NCBI RefSeq assembly: GCF_001552415.1
Contig: NZ_BCRD01000005.1
Location: 1 to 64,000, forward strand
Reading direction: 5' to 3'
Source: Corynebacterium xerosis NBRC 16721 = ATCC 373
GTDB taxonomy: Bacteria > Actinomycetota > Actinomycetes > Mycobacteriales > Mycobacteriaceae
DNA length: 64,000 nt
The number at the start of each line of letters is the position of its first letter. Within the stretch, counting starts at the first letter, position 1. Below, piece after piece: positions 34,051-44,166 of the stretch. A model generated the notes under the pieces. It worked only from the letters and a program-made list of their open reading frames with translations, did not search any database and was not told where the DNA came from. The position numbers were made by a program, and so were the translations under genes.

Positions 34051-35940
34051 CTAATCCCGGGCGAGGTCCGCCCACCACGCCGACACGTCGTCGGCGATGG
34101 CGCCGGCGGTCAGGCCGAGCTCATCGAGGATCTCGCCGCGCGAGGCGTGGTCCAGGAACTTCTGGGGCACCGCGAACTGGCGCATGGGCACGTCGATCGC
34201 CGACGCGCGCAGCACGTCGCCGAGCAGCGACCCGACGCCCGCGTGCACCACGCCGTCCTCCACGACGACGACCATGCCGTGGTTTTCGACCATGGCCACG
34301 ATGTCGCCCGCAACGGGCACGACCCATCGCGGATCGACGACGGTGACGTCGACGCCCTCGTCCTCGAGGGTGCGGGCCGCCTCCAGGGAGGCGCCGGCGA
34401 AGGAACCGACCGCGACGATGAGCACGTCGCCGCCGTCCTCGCGGGAGCGGTGCAGCACGTCGACGCCGTCGGCGGTGCGCTCGACCGCCTCGATGTCGTC
34501 GACGATCCGGCCCTTGGGGAAACGCACCACGATCGGGCCGCCGGTGACGGCGACGGCCTCGCGCAGCTCCTCCACCAGACGAGCGCCGTCGCGGGGCGCC
34601 GCCACGCGGATGCCCGGGACGATGGACGTCAGCGCCATGTCCCACACGCCGTTGTGGCTGGCGCCGTCCGAGCCCGTGATGCCCGCGCGGTCGAGGACCA
34701 GCGTGACGGGCAGCTTCAACAGCGCCACGTCCATGAGCAGCTGGTCGAAGGCGCGGTTGAGGAACGTCGAGTAGATGGCCACGACCGGGTGCATCCCCGC
34801 CATGGCGAGACCGGAGGCGGACGTCAGCGCGTGCTGTTCGGCGATGCCGACGTCGAAGAATCGGTCCGGGTGGGCCTTGCCGAACTTCGCCAGACCGGTC
34901 GGGCCGGCCATGGCCGCGGTGATGGCGGCGATGTCGTCGCGCTCGTCGCCGAGCTTGACCAGCTCGTCGGAGAACACGGAGGTCCAGTCGCGGACGGGGC
35001 TCGACTTCGACTTGCCGGTGACCGGGTCGATCACGCCCGTGGCGTGCATCAGGTCCGCTTCGTTGGCCTCGGCGGGGGCGAAGCCGCGGCCCTTGTGCGT
35101 CTTCGCGTGGACGATGACGGGGCCACCGAACTCGCGGGCGTGGCGCAGCGCGTTCTCCAGCGACCGGATGTTGTGCCCGTCGACGGGGCCCATGTACTTC
35201 AGGCCCAGGTCCGAGAACATCTCGTGCGGCATGACGGTGGACTTCAGGCCCTCCTTCGCGCCGTAGACGATGCGCGTGAGGAAATCCCCGACCGGGCCCA
35301 GGCGCGCGAGGCCGGACTTGCCCTGCCGCATGACCATGTCATAGGCGGGCTGCAGGGCCAGCGCGGCCAGGTTCTCGGCCAGTCCGCCGATCGTCGGCGA
35401 GTAGCTGCGGCCGTTGTCGTTGACCACGATGACCACCGAGCGGTCCTTGCCGGCGGCGATGTTGTTGAGCGCCTCCCAGCACATGCCGCCGGTCAGGGCG
35501 CCGTCGCCGACGACGGCGACCACGTGGCGATGATGCTCGCCCCGGATGTCGAAGCCCTTGGCCAGGCCATCGGCGGTCGACAGTGCCGCGGAGGCGTGGG
35601 ATGACTCGGTCCAGTCATGGGGGCTCTCGGCCCGGCACGGGTAGCCGGACAAGCCGTCCTTCTGGCGAAGGGAGTCGAAGTCGCCGGTGCGGCCGGTGAG
35701 CATCTTGTGCACGTAGGCCTGGTGCCCGGTGTCGAAGATGATCGGGTCGGTGGGCGAATCGAAGACGCGGTGCAGCGCCATGGTCAGTTCGACCACGCCG
35801 AGGTTCGGCCCCAAGTGGCCGCCGGTCGCGGAGACCTTCTCGACCAGGAAGTCCCGGATTTCCTTGGCCAGGTCATCGAGTTGCTCCGGGCGCAATGCGC
35901 GCACGTCGGCGGGTGAGGAGATCGATTCGAGGAGAGCCAT
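34051..35940 (-). CDS. dxs: 1-deoxy-D-xylulose-5-phosphate synthase
   Basis: First enzyme of the MEP isoprenoid pathway, condensing pyruvate and glyceraldehyde 3-phosphate with thiamine diphosphate. The 629-residue protein has [21 protein letters not shown], the ThDP motif [16 protein letters not shown] (about 150-165), GPVDGHN, and the pyrimidine-domain [12 protein letters not shown] and [15 protein letters not shown]. It starts at [16 protein letters not shown] with AAGG upstream. It supplies precursors for decaprenyl-linked wall sugars and quinones. Confidence 0.96.
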   Translation of the reverse strand: MALLESISSPADVRALRPEQLDDLAKEIRDFLVEKVSATGGHLGPNLGVVELTMALHRVFDSPTDPIIFDTGHQAYVHKMLTGRTGDFDSLRQKDGLSGYPCRAESPHDWTESSHASAALSTADGLAKGFDIRGEHHRHVVAVVGDGALTGGMCWEALNNIAAGKDRSVVIVVNDNGRSYSPTIGGLAENLAALALQPAYDMVMRQGKSGLARLGPVGDFLTRIVYGAKEGLKSTVMPHEMFSDLGLKYMGPVDGHNIRSLENALRHAREFGGPVIVHAKTHKGRGFAPAEANEADLMHATGVIDPVTGKSKSSPVRDWTSVFSDELVKLGDERDDIAAITAAMAGPTGLAKFGKAHPDRFFDVGIAEQHALTSASGLAMAGMHPVVAIYSTFLNRAFDQLLMDVALLKLPVTLVLDRAGITGSDGASHNGVWDMALTSIVPGIRVAAPRDGARLVEELREAVAVTGGPIVVRFPKGRIVDDIEAVERTADGVDVLHRSREDGGDVLIVAVGSFAGASLEAARTLEDEGVDVTVVDPRWVVPVAGDIVAMVENHGMVVVVEDGVVHAGVGSLLGDVLRASAIDVPMRQFAVPQKFLDHASRGEILDELGLTAGAIADDVSAWWADLARD

Positions 35941-36065
35941 GAACCTTGTACCCGTTCCTTTCACGTCTCGGCGGCCCGGCGAACTGTCCGGGTTGGTCAT
36001 TCAATACTACGGTCGTTCACCTCGGGCTCGCGGGTAAGGCGACCCTCGCGAGTCGCCCGCCCGGG

Positions 36066-37274
36066 TCACTTCGAGGGGACCAGAACCGCGATGGTTTCCA
36101 GGTGGTGGGTGCCCGGGAACGCGTCGACGACCTCGAGGGAATCGATGCGGTACCCGTTGTCGGCCCAGGTCCGGGCGTCGCGGGCGAAGGTGGCGGGGTC
36201 GCAGCCGATGTGGACCACGCGGGAAGGGTGGGCCGCGGCGATCGCCCTGATGGTCTGGTCGCCGGCACCGGTGCGCGGAGGGTCGAGCACGACCAGATCC
36301 ACCTTGTGCCCCAGCTTGCCGACGGCCGCCTCCACGCGGGAGGTGCGGAATTCCACGGGAAGGTCGGCCAGCGCCTCGCGCCCGACCGAGGCTGCGTCCG
36401 CGAACGTCTCGACGGACGTCACTTTGCCGTCGGGGCCGACGATGTCGGCGAGTGCCGCGGCGAAGACGCCGACGCCCCCGTAGAGGTCCCAGGCGCGACC
36501 GCCCGGCGTGGCCGGCAGCAGCTCGCCGATGCGGCGGACATAATGGTCGGCCGCGGCCCGGTGGGCCTGCCAGAAGCCGTCGACTGGCACGCGGAATTCC
36601 CGGCCGCCGGCGCGTTCCACGGCCACGGGGTCGCCCTCCACCTGGGTGACGCGGCGCTTGCGGCCCTTGCCGATGACGTGCAGCGCATGTCGCTTCCCAT
36701 CGGCGTCGCGGACGACGTGGAGCTCTCCCCCGGCCGGCGCGGCACCCTCCTCGCCGAGGCCGTCCATCAGGCCGTCGACGTTCTGGGCGCAGGCCACGCC
36801 CGTCACCAGGTCGCGGGATTTGCGCATCCGCAGACCGGCGCGGCCGGCGTCGTCGACGCCGAGACGGATGCGGGTGCGCCAGCCGGTCGCCGGGGGCAGC
36901 GCCGTCATGGTGGGTTCCGGCAGCTCCGACGTGTCGAAGCGGCCGATGCGGCGCAGGCCGTCGAGAAGCACGTCCTTCTTCAATTCGACCGCGAAGGCCG
37001 GATCGACGAAGCCGAGGTCGCAGCACCCCGCGCCGGCCGCCGCCGCCTCGCACGCGGGCTCGATGCGGTGCGGAGAGGGTTCGAGGATCTCGGTGGCGAC
37101 GCCCCTCCACAGCTTCGCGTCGGCGTCGTCGAGCGTGATGCGCACGCTTTCGCCGGGGATGGCGCCGCGGACGAGGATGACGCGCCCGTCGAGCAGCGCA
37201 ATCGATTCACCGCCGTGCGCCGGCCGGTCGACGACCGCTTCGATGGTCGTGGGGTGGGTGGCCGGTGTGGTCAT
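36066..37274 (-). CDS. Class I SAM-dependent RNA methyltransferase (TrmA/RumA family)
   Basis: Probable 5-methyluridine methyltransferase of tRNA or rRNA. The 402-residue protein begins with a TRAM domain (about 8-60, RPAHGGESIALLDGRVILVRGAIPGE), has cysteines in CEAAAAGAGCCDLGFVD, the SAM loop WDLYGGVGVFAAAL (about 262), LDPPRTGA, and the catalytic Cys in VHIGCDPATFARD (about 355) with the terminal HHLETIAVL. Which uridine it modifies cannot be told from sequence. Confidence 0.9.
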   Translation of the reverse strand: MTTPATHPTTIEAVVDRPAHGGESIALLDGRVILVRGAIPGESVRITLDDADAKLWRGVATEILEPSPHRIEPACEAAAAGAGCCDLGFVDPAFAVELKKDVLLDGLRRIGRFDTSELPEPTMTALPPATGWRTRIRLGVDDAGRAGLRMRKSRDLVTGVACAQNVDGLMDGLGEEGAAPAGGELHVVRDADGKRHALHVIGKGRKRRVTQVEGDPVAVERAGGREFRVPVDGFWQAHRAAADHYVRRIGELLPATPGGRAWDLYGGVGVFAAALADIVGPDGKVTSVETFADAASVGREALADLPVEFRTSRVEAAVGKLGHKVDLVVLDPPRTGAGDQTIRAIAAAHPSRVVHIGCDPATFARDARTWADNGYRIDSLEVVDAFPGTHHLETIAVLVPSK

Positions 37275-37337
37275 GCGGTGATCCTCCTGGATCTAGGTGA
37301 AACGGGGCGTGCGGGGTGGGCGCGGGGATGCGACCCG

Positions 37338-38090
37338 TTACTCCCCGGGGTTGCCCTGGGGCGCGGCGCCGCCCTGCGGCTGTGCCTGCCCCTGCTGGCC
37401 CTGCTGCTGTGCGGCGTAGGCCTGGCGGAGCTGCTCCGCCATGGCGACCGGCAGCGTCACCGGCAGCGGCTGGCCGGCGGGCATCGGGTTGTCGCCGCGG
37501 TTGACGAAGCAGCGCGCCATGATGCCGCGGCCGATCTCGGCGAGTTCATCGGCGGAAGCCGTGGGGCCGGACAGCGTCAGGCGCATCATCCAGCGCGGCC
37601 CATCGGCGCCGATGATCCTCATCTGCATGTCGTCGCGGACGCCCACGACCTCATCGCCCCACGGGCCATCCTCGAAACGCACCTCCAGCCCGTCCTTTTC
37701 CAGGCCCTCGGCGATCTCGCGGCCGGAGGTCCCCCACAGGCCGCCGGAGGTCGGAGCGGCAAAGGCGACCGGGGTGATGCGGCCGGCGGTGGTGACGACA
37801 TGGAGCATCGTCGGGCCCTGCGGACCCATCTCCACCTGGATGTCGCCGACGTGGGGCACGGCCAGCAGAACCGAACCGAGGTTGACGCTGGCCTTGGCGA
37901 AGTCGGAGAAGTCGAACTCCTCCGGCTTGGCGTCGGCGATGTCGAAGGGGCCGAGTTCGAGCGGCTGGAGGCCGTCCTCGCGGACCTCGCCCACCGGGTT
38001 CACGGTGCCGCGGTCGACGGTCGCGGAATCGGCGGCGGCTGCGTCGTCGCGCTCCCGGTCATCGTTCTTCTTGTTGCCAAAGGGCCACAT
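37338..38090 (-). CDS. DUF3710 domain protein
   Basis: Actinobacterial protein of unknown function conserved beside dut. The 250-residue soluble protein begins MWPFGNKKNDD, with an acidic Ala-rich stretch and a central domain VNLGSVLLAVPHVGDIQVEMGPQGPTMLHVV. The C-terminus is Gln/Gly-rich (QQQGQQGQAQPQGG). I start at the ATG 38088-38090 because GGGAG lies 9 nt upstream; the ATG two codons earlier is too close to it. Confidence 0.83.
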   Translation of the reverse strand: MWPFGNKKNDDRERDDAAAADSATVDRGTVNPVGEVREDGLQPLELGPFDIADAKPEEFDFSDFAKASVNLGSVLLAVPHVGDIQVEMGPQGPTMLHVVTTAGRITPVAFAAPTSGGLWGTSGREIAEGLEKDGLEVRFEDGPWGDEVVGVRDDMQMRIIGADGPRWMMRLTLSGPTASADELAEIGRGIMARCFVNRGDNPMPAGQPLPVTLPVAMAEQLRQAYAAQQQGQQGQAQPQGGAAPQGNPGE

Positions 38091-38214
38091 GGCCATGGTC
38101 TCCCTAATGTCGTCTGACAGTGTCGTCTGATCGTGTCGTCGATTATGGCGTTGTTTCGCGCACCATGCTTCAGCGTAACGGCTGCCGCGCGGCCGGGGCC
38201 CGGGATCGGCCCCG

Positions 38215-38247
38215 GGATCGGGGCAGGATCGGGGCAGGATCGGGGCC
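38215..38247. repeat. 11-bp tandem repeat downstream of dut
   Basis: GGATCGGGGCA in three consecutive units (38215-38225, 38226-38236, 38237-38247; the last ends in C). It lies in the roughly 170-bp gap between dut and the DUF3710 gene, 16 nt beyond the dut stop. Confidence 0.75.
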
Positions 38248-38262
38248 GGGTCCAGCTCCGAT

Positions 38263-38781
38263 TCAGGCGCGCGGTGCGAAACCGCCGACGCCGGTGGAAC
38301 CGTGCCCGCGGGCCCCGCGCTCGGTGTCGTCGAGCTCGTCGACGACGACGAACGGGCTGAGTTCGACCTTCTGCACCAGCAGCTGGGCGATGCGATCGCC
38401 CTTGGCGATGGTGATCGGCTCCCGCGGATCGAGGTTGATCAGGCTGACCTTGATCTCGCCCCGGTACCCCGCGTCGACGGTGCCGGGCGCGTTGACGATC
38501 GACAGTCCCGCGCGCGCCGCCAGGCCCGAACGGGGATGGACCAGACCCACCGTCCCGGCGGGCAGGGCGATGGCGATGCCGGTGCCGACCAGCGCCCTCT
38601 CGCCCGGTTCGAGCACCAGATCCTCGGCGGAGGACAAGTCCACGCCGGCGTCGTCGTGATGAGCCCGGACGGGGGCGACGGCATCGGCCGTCAACAGGCG
38701 CACGAGCACCGGGGGGAACCCGTGGTCCGGGCCGCCGTGGTCGCCGCTTCGTTTCTGATTTCGCTGCTGGTCGTCGTTCAC
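38263..38781 (-). CDS. dut: Deoxyuridine 5'-triphosphate nucleotidohydrolase
   Basis: Cleaves dUTP to dUMP and PPi, keeping uracil out of DNA. The 172-residue trimeric dUTPase has the five motifs: [57 protein letters not shown] and the C-terminal [12 protein letters not shown]. About 25 extra polar residues precede the fold. The start is GTG (38779-38781), with TATCGT ending 8 nt upstream, so the message is probably leaderless. Confidence 0.96.
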   Translation of the reverse strand: MNDDQQRNQKRSGDHGGPDHGFPPVLVRLLTADAVAPVRAHHDDAGVDLSSAEDLVLEPGERALVGTGIAIALPAGTVGLVHPRSGLAARAGLSIVNAPGTVDAGYRGEIKVSLINLDPREPITIAKGDRIAQLLVQKVELSPFVVVDELDDTERGARGHGSTGVGGFAPRA

Positions 38782-38789
38782 GCCCCCAG

Positions 38790-38795
38790 ACGATA
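38790..38795 (-). promoter_or_regulatory. -10 box of dut (leaderless)
   Basis: TATCGT on the minus strand, 8 nt before the GTG start. Confidence 0.45.
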
Positions 38796-38828
38796 CGGCA
38801 CCCCGATCGACTCCCGGACCACCCCGGG

Positions 38829-38834
38829 TAGGAT
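38829..38834 (+). promoter_or_regulatory. -10 box of the DUF3093 gene (leaderless)
   Basis: TAGGAT ends 8 nt before the GTG at 38843, back-to-back with the dut promoter. Confidence 0.45.
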
Positions 38835-38842
38835 GGGCACCC

Positions 38843-39355
38843 GTGAGCACCTCGAACAACAGCACCGCGACGGCCGCCGACGGCGACATCATCTACCGGG
38901 AACGTCTGTGGGTGCCCTGGTGGTACTGGGCCCTGGCCATTCCTGCGATCATCGTCTGCACCGCCCAGATCGCGTTCAACCGCAGCATCATCTGGCTGAT
39001 CATCGGCGGGTCGATCATCACCCTCATCGGCCTATGGATCCTGGTCACTCTGTCGAAGACGAAGGTCTCGGTCGAGGTCGACGGATCCGGCGAACGCTGG
39101 CTGCATGCGGGCACGGCGGTGCTGCCGGCGTCGGTGGTGTCCAAGTCGCTGGTGGTCCCCGAGTCCGCGCACCGCAACGCCCTGGGCCGCCAGCTCGACC
39201 CCGCGGCGTTCCTGGTCACCCACAGCTGGGTGCGCACCATGGTGCTGCTGGTGCTGGATGATCCGGAGGACCCGACCCCTTATTGGCTGGTGTCCACGCG
39301 CAGGCCCGAAGAGCTTCTCGACGCCTTCCTGGGCAAGGACCGCCGAAGCGCCTGA
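38843..39355 (+). CDS. DUF3093 membrane protein
   Basis: Actinobacterial protein of unknown function. The 170-residue protein has two membrane helices (about 26-43 and 47-67) behind the conserved [14 protein letters not shown], then a PH-like soluble domain with [29 protein letters not shown], ending [19 protein letters not shown]. Divergent from dut with only 61 bp between starts. Confidence 0.85.
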   Translation: MSTSNNSTATAADGDIIYRERLWVPWWYWALAIPAIIVCTAQIAFNRSIIWLIIGGSIITLIGLWILVTLSKTKVSVEVDGSGERWLHAGTAVLPASVVSKSLVVPESAHRNALGRQLDPAAFLVTHSWVRTMVLLVLDDPEDPTPYWLVSTRRPEELLDAFLGKDRRSA

Positions 39356-39381
39356 CGCGCCGGACGATCGCGCCCCTTGCA

Positions 39382-39434
39382 CGACGACGCCCCGCACGAC
39401 TGATCCAGCGGATCGGTCGTGCGAGGCGTCGTCG
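39382..39434. terminator. Hairpin between DUF3093 and DUF4193 genes
   Basis: CGACGACGCC (39382-39391) pairs with GGCGTCGTCG (39425-39434), and GCACGAC (39394-39400) with GTCGTGC (39416-39422). The right arm overlaps an exact copy of the 11-mer repeat; the left arm carries a degenerate one. Confidence 0.65.
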
Positions 39435-39440
39435 TCAAGC
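39430..39440 (-). repeat. GCTTGACGACG motif copy after the DUF4193 gene
   Basis: Exact 11-mer, sense to the DUF4193 gene, about 35 nt after its stop and running into the hairpin. Confidence 0.85.
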
Positions 39441-39475
39441 GAAGTCGCGTCGCGGCGGGACCCGACGGCTGCCTG

Positions 39476-39772
39476 CTACGCGCAGTCGCGGCAGATCGGG
39501 AAACCGTCGCCCGGGTCGTGCGCGAGCATCGAACGGTGCTGCACCAGGAAGCAGGAACCGCAGGTGAACTCGTCGTCCTGGCGCGGCACGACGGAAATTT
39601 CCAGCTCCTCGCCGGACAGGTCGGCACCGGGGAGCTCGTAGGGCTCCACGATCTCGCCGTCATCGTCATCGGCGATGCGGGCGTCGTCGCCGGCGGCCTG
39701 CAGGCCCTCGAGCGAGTCGGTGGCGATGTCCTCGTCCTCGCGGGTACGGGGCGAATCGTAATCGACAGCCAT
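39476..39772 (-). CDS. DUF4193 zinc-ribbon-like small protein
   Basis: The 98-residue acidic protein begins MAVDYDSPRTREDED. It has a C-terminal metal-binding-like pair of CxxC motifs (FTCGSCFLVQHRS and FPICRDCA at the very end). Function unknown; conserved across actinobacteria beside dut/cei. The ATG has GGAGGG upstream. Divergent from cei. A general interaction with the transcription or translation machinery would be guesswork. Confidence 0.88.
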   Translation of the reverse strand: MAVDYDSPRTREDEDIATDSLEGLQAAGDDARIADDDDGEIVEPYELPGADLSGEELEISVVPRQDDEFTCGSCFLVQHRSMLAHDPGDGFPICRDCA

Positions 39773-39933
39773 GTTCTAGGCCCTCCTCCAAAGGGGATCG
39801 CGGCACACCGTGTGTTGCACCGTGGTTCTTCGCGGATATTAGGTGAATTCTCAGAATCTGTCATATCCCCTGGTCAACACCGGAAAATCGGAGTTCTGCG
39901 ACATCAAGTGAATGCCTTGCACTTGCGCCGGGT

Positions 39934-39939
39934 TAGCAT
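39934..39939 (+). promoter_or_regulatory. -10 box of cei (leaderless)
   Basis: TAGCAT ends 7 nt before the ATG at 39947. Confidence 0.45.
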
Positions 39940-39946
39940 TGGCCCC

Positions 39947-40543
39947 ATGACGCACCGTCAGCCGGACCTCCCCGCGCCCCGCAGGTTCCTCCCCTACGGC
40001 ATCATCGTCGCCGTCGTCGCGGTGGCCGCGGTCATCGCCTGGACCGTCGTTTTCACCCGGACGGTCGAGGCCACCAGCGTCGTGTGCGAACGCCCCGACG
40101 CCGGTGCCGTCGTCTCGGCGGCGGACCTGATCGGCGAGGCCCCCGCGGCGCCGCGCGACATCCCCGTGCGGGTGCTCAACGCCAACGGCGAGTCGGGGCA
40201 GGCGACGGAGGTGTCGGAGGGCCTGGTTTCCCTAGGCTTCGCGGCAGTGCCGGCGAACCCGGTGGGCAACGACCCGCTGTCCCCCGGGCTCGACCTGGAT
40301 TGCTACGGCCAGCTGCGATTCGGCCCGGCGTTCACGGCCCACGCAGCCACGCTGCACGCGGTGTTCCCGTGCCTGGAACTCGTCCACGACGGCCGGGAGG
40401 ACGGGTCCGTCGACGTCGCCCTGGGCACCGGCTTCCGGGGGCTCGACGATTCCGGCCCCGTGCGTTCGGCCATGGAGACCCTGCAGTCCGGCGAGGGCGT
40501 CGACGCCTCGACCCTGCAGTCGCTCAGCGGCCGCACCTGCTGA
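39947..40543 (+). CDS. cei: Envelope integrity protein Cei (LytR_C domain)
   Basis: The 198-residue protein has one N-terminal membrane anchor (about 17-38, YGIIVAVVAVAAVIAWTVVF) and an extracytoplasmic LytR C-terminal-like domain with IPVRVLNANGESGQATEVSEGLVSLGF (about 74-100). Cysteines in VCERP, LDCYG, FPCLE and the terminal RTC probably form disulfides. The mycobacterial homologue at the same position supports envelope integrity. Its 3' end overlaps the convergent inositol monophosphatase gene by 20 bp. Confidence 0.85.
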   Translation: MTHRQPDLPAPRRFLPYGIIVAVVAVAAVIAWTVVFTRTVEATSVVCERPDAGAVVSAADLIGEAPAAPRDIPVRVLNANGESGQATEVSEGLVSLGFAAVPANPVGNDPLSPGLDLDCYGQLRFGPAFTAHAATLHAVFPCLELVHDGREDGSVDVALGTGFRGLDDSGPVRSAMETLQSGEGVDASTLQSLSGRTC

Positions 40544-41408
40544 TCGGCCCCAGCGCGCCGCGCGCGTCCAGCGCCCCGAAGAATTCCTCCGCGACGGTCG
40601 GCGCGGATGCCGCGACCAGTTCGCCGTCCGCGGATGCGGCTTCCGGATCCGGGAGCTTCACGACGGCGCCCGCCTCCCCCGCGATCAACGCGCCCGCAGC
40701 CCAATCCCACAGGTTGAGGCCGTGCTCGAAGTAGCAGTCCACCGCACCGGCGGCGAGCAGGCAGAGGTCCAGGGCCGCGGAGCCGATGCGGCGGATGTCG
40801 CGGACGTCGCCGAGCAAATCGGCGACCAGCCTGCCCTGCGTCGCCCTGCGCGTCGAGTCGTAGCCGAATCCCGTGGCGACGAGCGAGACTCCCAGGTCAT
40901 CGGGCGCGGAGCAGCGCAGGGTTTCCTCCCGCCCGTCCACGGTGCGCACGACGGCGCCCGCGCCGAGGCCGGCATGGAAAACGCGGCCGCCGGCGACGTC
41001 GGCGACGGCACCCGCGACGATGCGGCCGTCGACCTCGCACGCCACGCTCACCCCGTATGCGGGGATGCCGTAGAGGAAATTGACGGTTCCGTCGATGGGG
41101 TCGACGATCCAGCGGACGCCGCCGGGCACGGCCGCGGCACCGCCGTCTTCTTCGCCGAAGACCGCGTCACCCGGCCGCAGGGAGGCCACCAGGCGGCGGA
41201 TCAGCGCCTCCGATTCGCGGTCGACGACGGTGACCGGGTCGACGCGGCTGGATTTGACGCCGGTGCCCTCCGCTCGACCGCCGCCGACGCCCAACTCGAG
41301 GCGGCGGGCGCGGATGTGGTCGGCGGCCGCGGAGGCCAAAAGGACCGACATGGAGCGGAGATCGTCGATGTCGCGGGTGAAGGCGGGTTCGGCGGCGTTG
41401 TCGTTCAT
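40524..41408 (-). CDS. suhB: Inositol monophosphatase family protein
   Basis: Mg-dependent sugar/inositol phosphatase. The 294-residue protein shows the metal motifs [25 protein letters not shown] (DPIDGT, about 98-114) and the C-terminal [19 protein letters not shown]. It could provide inositol for the phosphatidylinositol mannosides made by pgsA-patA-pimA, or act on another sugar phosphate. The GACAAT hexamer about 6 nt upstream may be a leaderless -10. Confidence 0.88.
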   Translation of the reverse strand: MNDNAAEPAFTRDIDDLRSMSVLLASAAADHIRARRLELGVGGGRAEGTGVKSSRVDPVTVVDRESEALIRRLVASLRPGDAVFGEEDGGAAAVPGGVRWIVDPIDGTVNFLYGIPAYGVSVACEVDGRIVAGAVADVAGGRVFHAGLGAGAVVRTVDGREETLRCSAPDDLGVSLVATGFGYDSTRRATQGRLVADLLGDVRDIRRIGSAALDLCLLAAGAVDCYFEHGLNLWDWAAGALIAGEAGAVVKLPDPEAASADGELVAASAPTVAEEFFGALDARGALGPISRCGR

Positions 41409-41430
41409 GGGGCCATTGTCCCCCTTTTCG

Positions 41431-41436
41431 TATGAT
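41431..41436 (+). promoter_or_regulatory. -10 box of ppgK (leaderless)
   Basis: TATGAT ends 7 nt before the ATG at 41444. Confidence 0.5.
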
Positions 41437-41443
41437 CGGCCAT

Positions 41444-42199
41444 ATGGCAGACAACATCGGTTTTGGCGTGGACGTGGGCGGTTCCGGCATCAAGGGAGGA
41501 GTCGTCGACCTGGATACCGGGGAGTTGGTCGGCGAGCGGATCAAGATCCTGACGCCGCAGCCGGCGACGCCGGACGCGGTGGCGGAGACCATCGCGGAGA
41601 TCGTGCGGATCGCCGAGTGGACCGGGCCGGTGGGCGTGACCCTGCCGTCGGTGGTGCGCGATCAGACGGCGCTGCTGGCCGCGAACATCGATCCCTCGTG
41701 GGTCGACATGGATTGCCGCGAGCTGTTCGGCCGCCACCTTCCCGACAATCGGGTGCACGTGCTCAACGACGCCGATGCCGCAGGTCTGGCGGAGGCCCGT
41801 TTCGGCGACGCCCACGCCCGACAGGGGTCGGTCGTGCTGTTGACGTTCGGCACGGGCATCGGGTCGGCCCTGCTTCACGACGGCCTGCTGTACCCCAACT
41901 CCGAGCTGGGTCATTTGATCATCGACGGCGAGGAGGCCGAGCACATCGCTTCCGCGGCGGTGAAGGAGCGCGAGGATCTGTCGTACAAGAAGTGGACGAA
42001 GCGGGTCTCGAAGGTGCTGCGGACGTACGAGGCGCTGTTTTGGCCGACGTTGTTCGTCGTCGGCGGCGGCATCAGCCGCAAGCACGAGAAGTGGGTGCCG
42101 CTGTTGGATTGCAAGACGCCGGTGGTTCCGGCGAAGTTGCACAACAACGCCGGTATCGCGGGTGCGGCGTTGGCCGCCGAGCAGGGGCTGCTGCCCTGA
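41444..42199 (+). CDS. ppgK: Polyphosphate/ATP glucokinase
   Basis: Phosphorylates glucose using polyphosphate or ATP. The 251-residue ROK-fold kinase has the phosphate loop [16 protein letters not shown] (about 7-22), the catalytic Asp in [27 protein letters not shown] and [10 protein letters not shown]. It sits between suhB and sigA, as in mycobacteria. I start at MADNIGFG; the frame opens four codons earlier but the promoter excludes that. Confidence 0.94.
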   Translation: MADNIGFGVDVGGSGIKGGVVDLDTGELVGERIKILTPQPATPDAVAETIAEIVRIAEWTGPVGVTLPSVVRDQTALLAANIDPSWVDMDCRELFGRHLPDNRVHVLNDADAAGLAEARFGDAHARQGSVVLLTFGTGIGSALLHDGLLYPNSELGHLIIDGEEAEHIASAAVKEREDLSYKKWTKRVSKVLRTYEALFWPTLFVVGGGISRKHEKWVPLLDCKTPVVPAKLHNNAGIAGAALAAEQGLLP

Positions 42200-42499
42200 T
42201 TCGCGGGAACCCGGCGCAACCCTCGCACGGGGGCGCGCCGGGGTCCCTGTCCTCTTTGGGTTACACTGGGGAGTTGATTCACGGACGGTTGAACATGACG
42301 AAGCCGGGGCGGCGCGACCGAACCCCGCGATACGGCAGCCGAGATCCGTGGCACGAAACATCGACATTGCAGGCATTTGGCCGGCGGTGGCGCTCTTGAG
42401 GCGTCCCGTCCCCCGTTTACCCGGACCGGGTTTTCGGGGCCGCGCACCGGTTCACCCCGGCACGCCGGCGGCAATCGACATCATCGTGAAAGGGCTTTC
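42200..42499 (+). other. Upstream region of sigA
   Basis: About 300 bp without a convincing gene. TACACT at 42262-42267 is a possible -10 without a clear -35; the long 5' region would then be about 230 nt. Confidence 0.4.
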
Positions 42500-44044
42500 G
42501 TGACAGCCAACGAATCTGAACAGCCGGACGGTCAGGGCACCGCGGGCGGCGCAGCCGACTCGCCGACCCCGGCCAAGAAGGCCGTGAAGAAGGCGATCAA
42601 GAAGGCCGTTAAGAAGACGGCGGCCAAGAAGACCGTGGCCAAGAAGGCGGCGCCGGCGAAGTCCGCTGCGCCCGATTCGGCTGCTCCGGCGGAGTCGGCT
42701 GGTTCGGTTGCCGGTGCGGAGGTCCCGGCCGAGGCTCCGGAGGTGAAGGCCGCGCCGGCGAAGAAGGCCGCGGCAAAGAGGACCGCCGCAAAGAAGACCG
42801 TCAAGAAGGCGGCGGCGAAGAAGACGGCCGCCAAGAAGACGACGGCCCGCAAGACCACCGCGAAGAAGACCGCCGCAAAGAAGACGGCCGCGAAGGCGAC
42901 CAGCGCGAAGGCGAAGGACGCGCAGGCTGCGGAGGGTGCCGAGGACGAGGAAATCGAGGACGACTCGGACCTCGCGATCGACGGAGATTTCGACCCGGAG
43001 CTCGATGAGGGCGTCACCGCTTCCGATGATGAGGAAGAGGAAGAGGCCGACACCGTCGACGAGGTGTGGAACGAGGACGAGTCCGCGGCTCTGCGCCAGG
43101 CCCGCAAGGATGCGGAGCTCACCGCCTCGGCCGACTCGGTCCGCGCCTACCTCAAGCAGATCGGCAAGGTCGCGCTGCTGACCGCCGAGGAGGAAGTGTC
43201 GCTGGCCAAGCGCATCGAGGCCGGCCTGTACGCGCAGTACAAGATCGACATGGCCAAGGAGGCCGGCGAGCGTCTGGCCCATGCCCAGCGCCGCGACCTG
43301 CGCGAGATTTCCCGTGATGGCCAGCGCGCGAAGAATCATCTGCTCGAGGCGAACCTGCGACTGGTGGTGTCGCTGGCCAAGCGCTACACCGGCCGTGGCA
43401 TGGCGTTCCTGGATTTGATCCAGGAGGGCAACCTGGGTCTGATTCGCGCGGTGGAGAAGTTCGACTACTCCAAGGGCTACAAGTTCTCGACGTACGCGAC
43501 GTGGTGGATCCGTCAGGCCGTCACCCGCGCGATGGCCGATCAGGCCCGCACCATCCGCATTCCGGTGCACATGGTCGAGGTCATCAACAAGCTCGGCCGC
43601 ATTCAGCGTGAGCTGCTCCAGGATCTGGGCCGCGAGCCCACTCCGGAGGAGCTGGCCCGCGAGATGGACATCACCGAGGAGAAGGTGCTGGAGATCCAGC
43701 AGTACGCCCGTGAGCCCATCTCCCTGGACCAGACGATCGGCGATGAGGGCGACAGCCAGCTCGGCGACTTCATCGAGGACTCGGAGGCCGTCATCGCCGT
43801 GGATGCGGTGAGCTTCACGCTGCTGCAGGATCAGCTCGGCGATGTGCTCGAGACGCTGTCGGAGCGCGAAGCCGGCGTGGTCCGCCTGCGTTTCGGCCTG
43901 ACCGACGGCATGCCCCGCACGCTCGACGAGATCGGCCAGGTCTACGGCGTCACGCGCGAGCGTATCCGCCAGATCGAGTCGAAGACGATGTCGAAGCTGC
44001 GCCACCCGTCGCGTTCGCAGGTTCTGCGCGACTACTTGGAGTAG
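42500..44044 (+). CDS. sigA: Principal sigma factor SigA
   Basis: Directs RNA polymerase to housekeeping promoters. The 514-residue protein has a 200-residue N-terminal extension with histone-H1-like Lys/Ala repeats ([16 protein letters not shown], about 14-140) and an acidic stretch ([19 protein letters not shown]). Regions 1.2-4.2 follow: [48 protein letters not shown] (2.3-2.4), [17 protein letters not shown] and the 4.2 helix-turn-helix [13 protein letters not shown]. The GTG start has AAAGGG 6 nt upstream. Confidence 0.97.
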   Translation: MTANESEQPDGQGTAGGAADSPTPAKKAVKKAIKKAVKKTAAKKTVAKKAAPAKSAAPDSAAPAESAGSVAGAEVPAEAPEVKAAPAKKAAAKRTAAKKTVKKAAAKKTAAKKTTARKTTAKKTAAKKTAAKATSAKAKDAQAAEGAEDEEIEDDSDLAIDGDFDPELDEGVTASDDEEEEEADTVDEVWNEDESAALRQARKDAELTASADSVRAYLKQIGKVALLTAEEEVSLAKRIEAGLYAQYKIDMAKEAGERLAHAQRRDLREISRDGQRAKNHLLEANLRLVVSLAKRYTGRGMAFLDLIQEGNLGLIRAVEKFDYSKGYKFSTYATWWIRQAVTRAMADQARTIRIPVHMVEVINKLGRIQRELLQDLGREPTPEELAREMDITEEKVLEIQQYAREPISLDQTIGDEGDSQLGDFIEDSEAVIAVDAVSFTLLQDQLGDVLETLSEREAGVVRLRFGLTDGMPRTLDEIGQVYGVTRERIRQIESKTMSKLRHPSRSQVLRDYLE

Positions 44045-44048
44045 GGCC

Positions 44049-44059
44049 GCTTGACGACG
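44049..44059 (+). repeat. GCTTGACGACG motif copy after sigA
   Basis: Exact 11-mer beginning 5 nt after the sigA stop, followed by the terminator stem at 44067. Confidence 0.88.
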
Positions 44060-44066
44060 GATACCG

Positions 44067-44106
44067 GGCCGTCCCCGCACCGCACTTGGTGAGGGGGCGG
44101 CCTTTT
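44067..44106 (+). terminator. Intrinsic terminator of sigA
   Basis: GGCCGTCCCCGCACC pairs with GGTGAGGGGGCGGCC (44088-44102) with one mismatch, followed by TTTT (44103-44106). Confidence 0.82.
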
Positions 44107-44125
44107 CCCATTCCCCACGCGGACA

Positions 44126-44166
44126 TGAAAAAGGGGCGGCACACCGGACAATCGGTGCGCCGCCCC
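44126..44166 (-). terminator. Intrinsic terminator of the SLC13 transporter gene
   Basis: A 14-nt stem (44133-44146 with 44153-44166, one mismatch), followed on the minus strand by TTTTT. A one-mismatch repeat variant, GCTCGACGACG (44166-44176), precedes the stem in the sense direction. Confidence 0.85.

Noticed and set aside
42200-42499. Small gene upstream of sigA
   Set aside because: Frames are short or run into sigA; no start with a ribosome site or conserved content was found.
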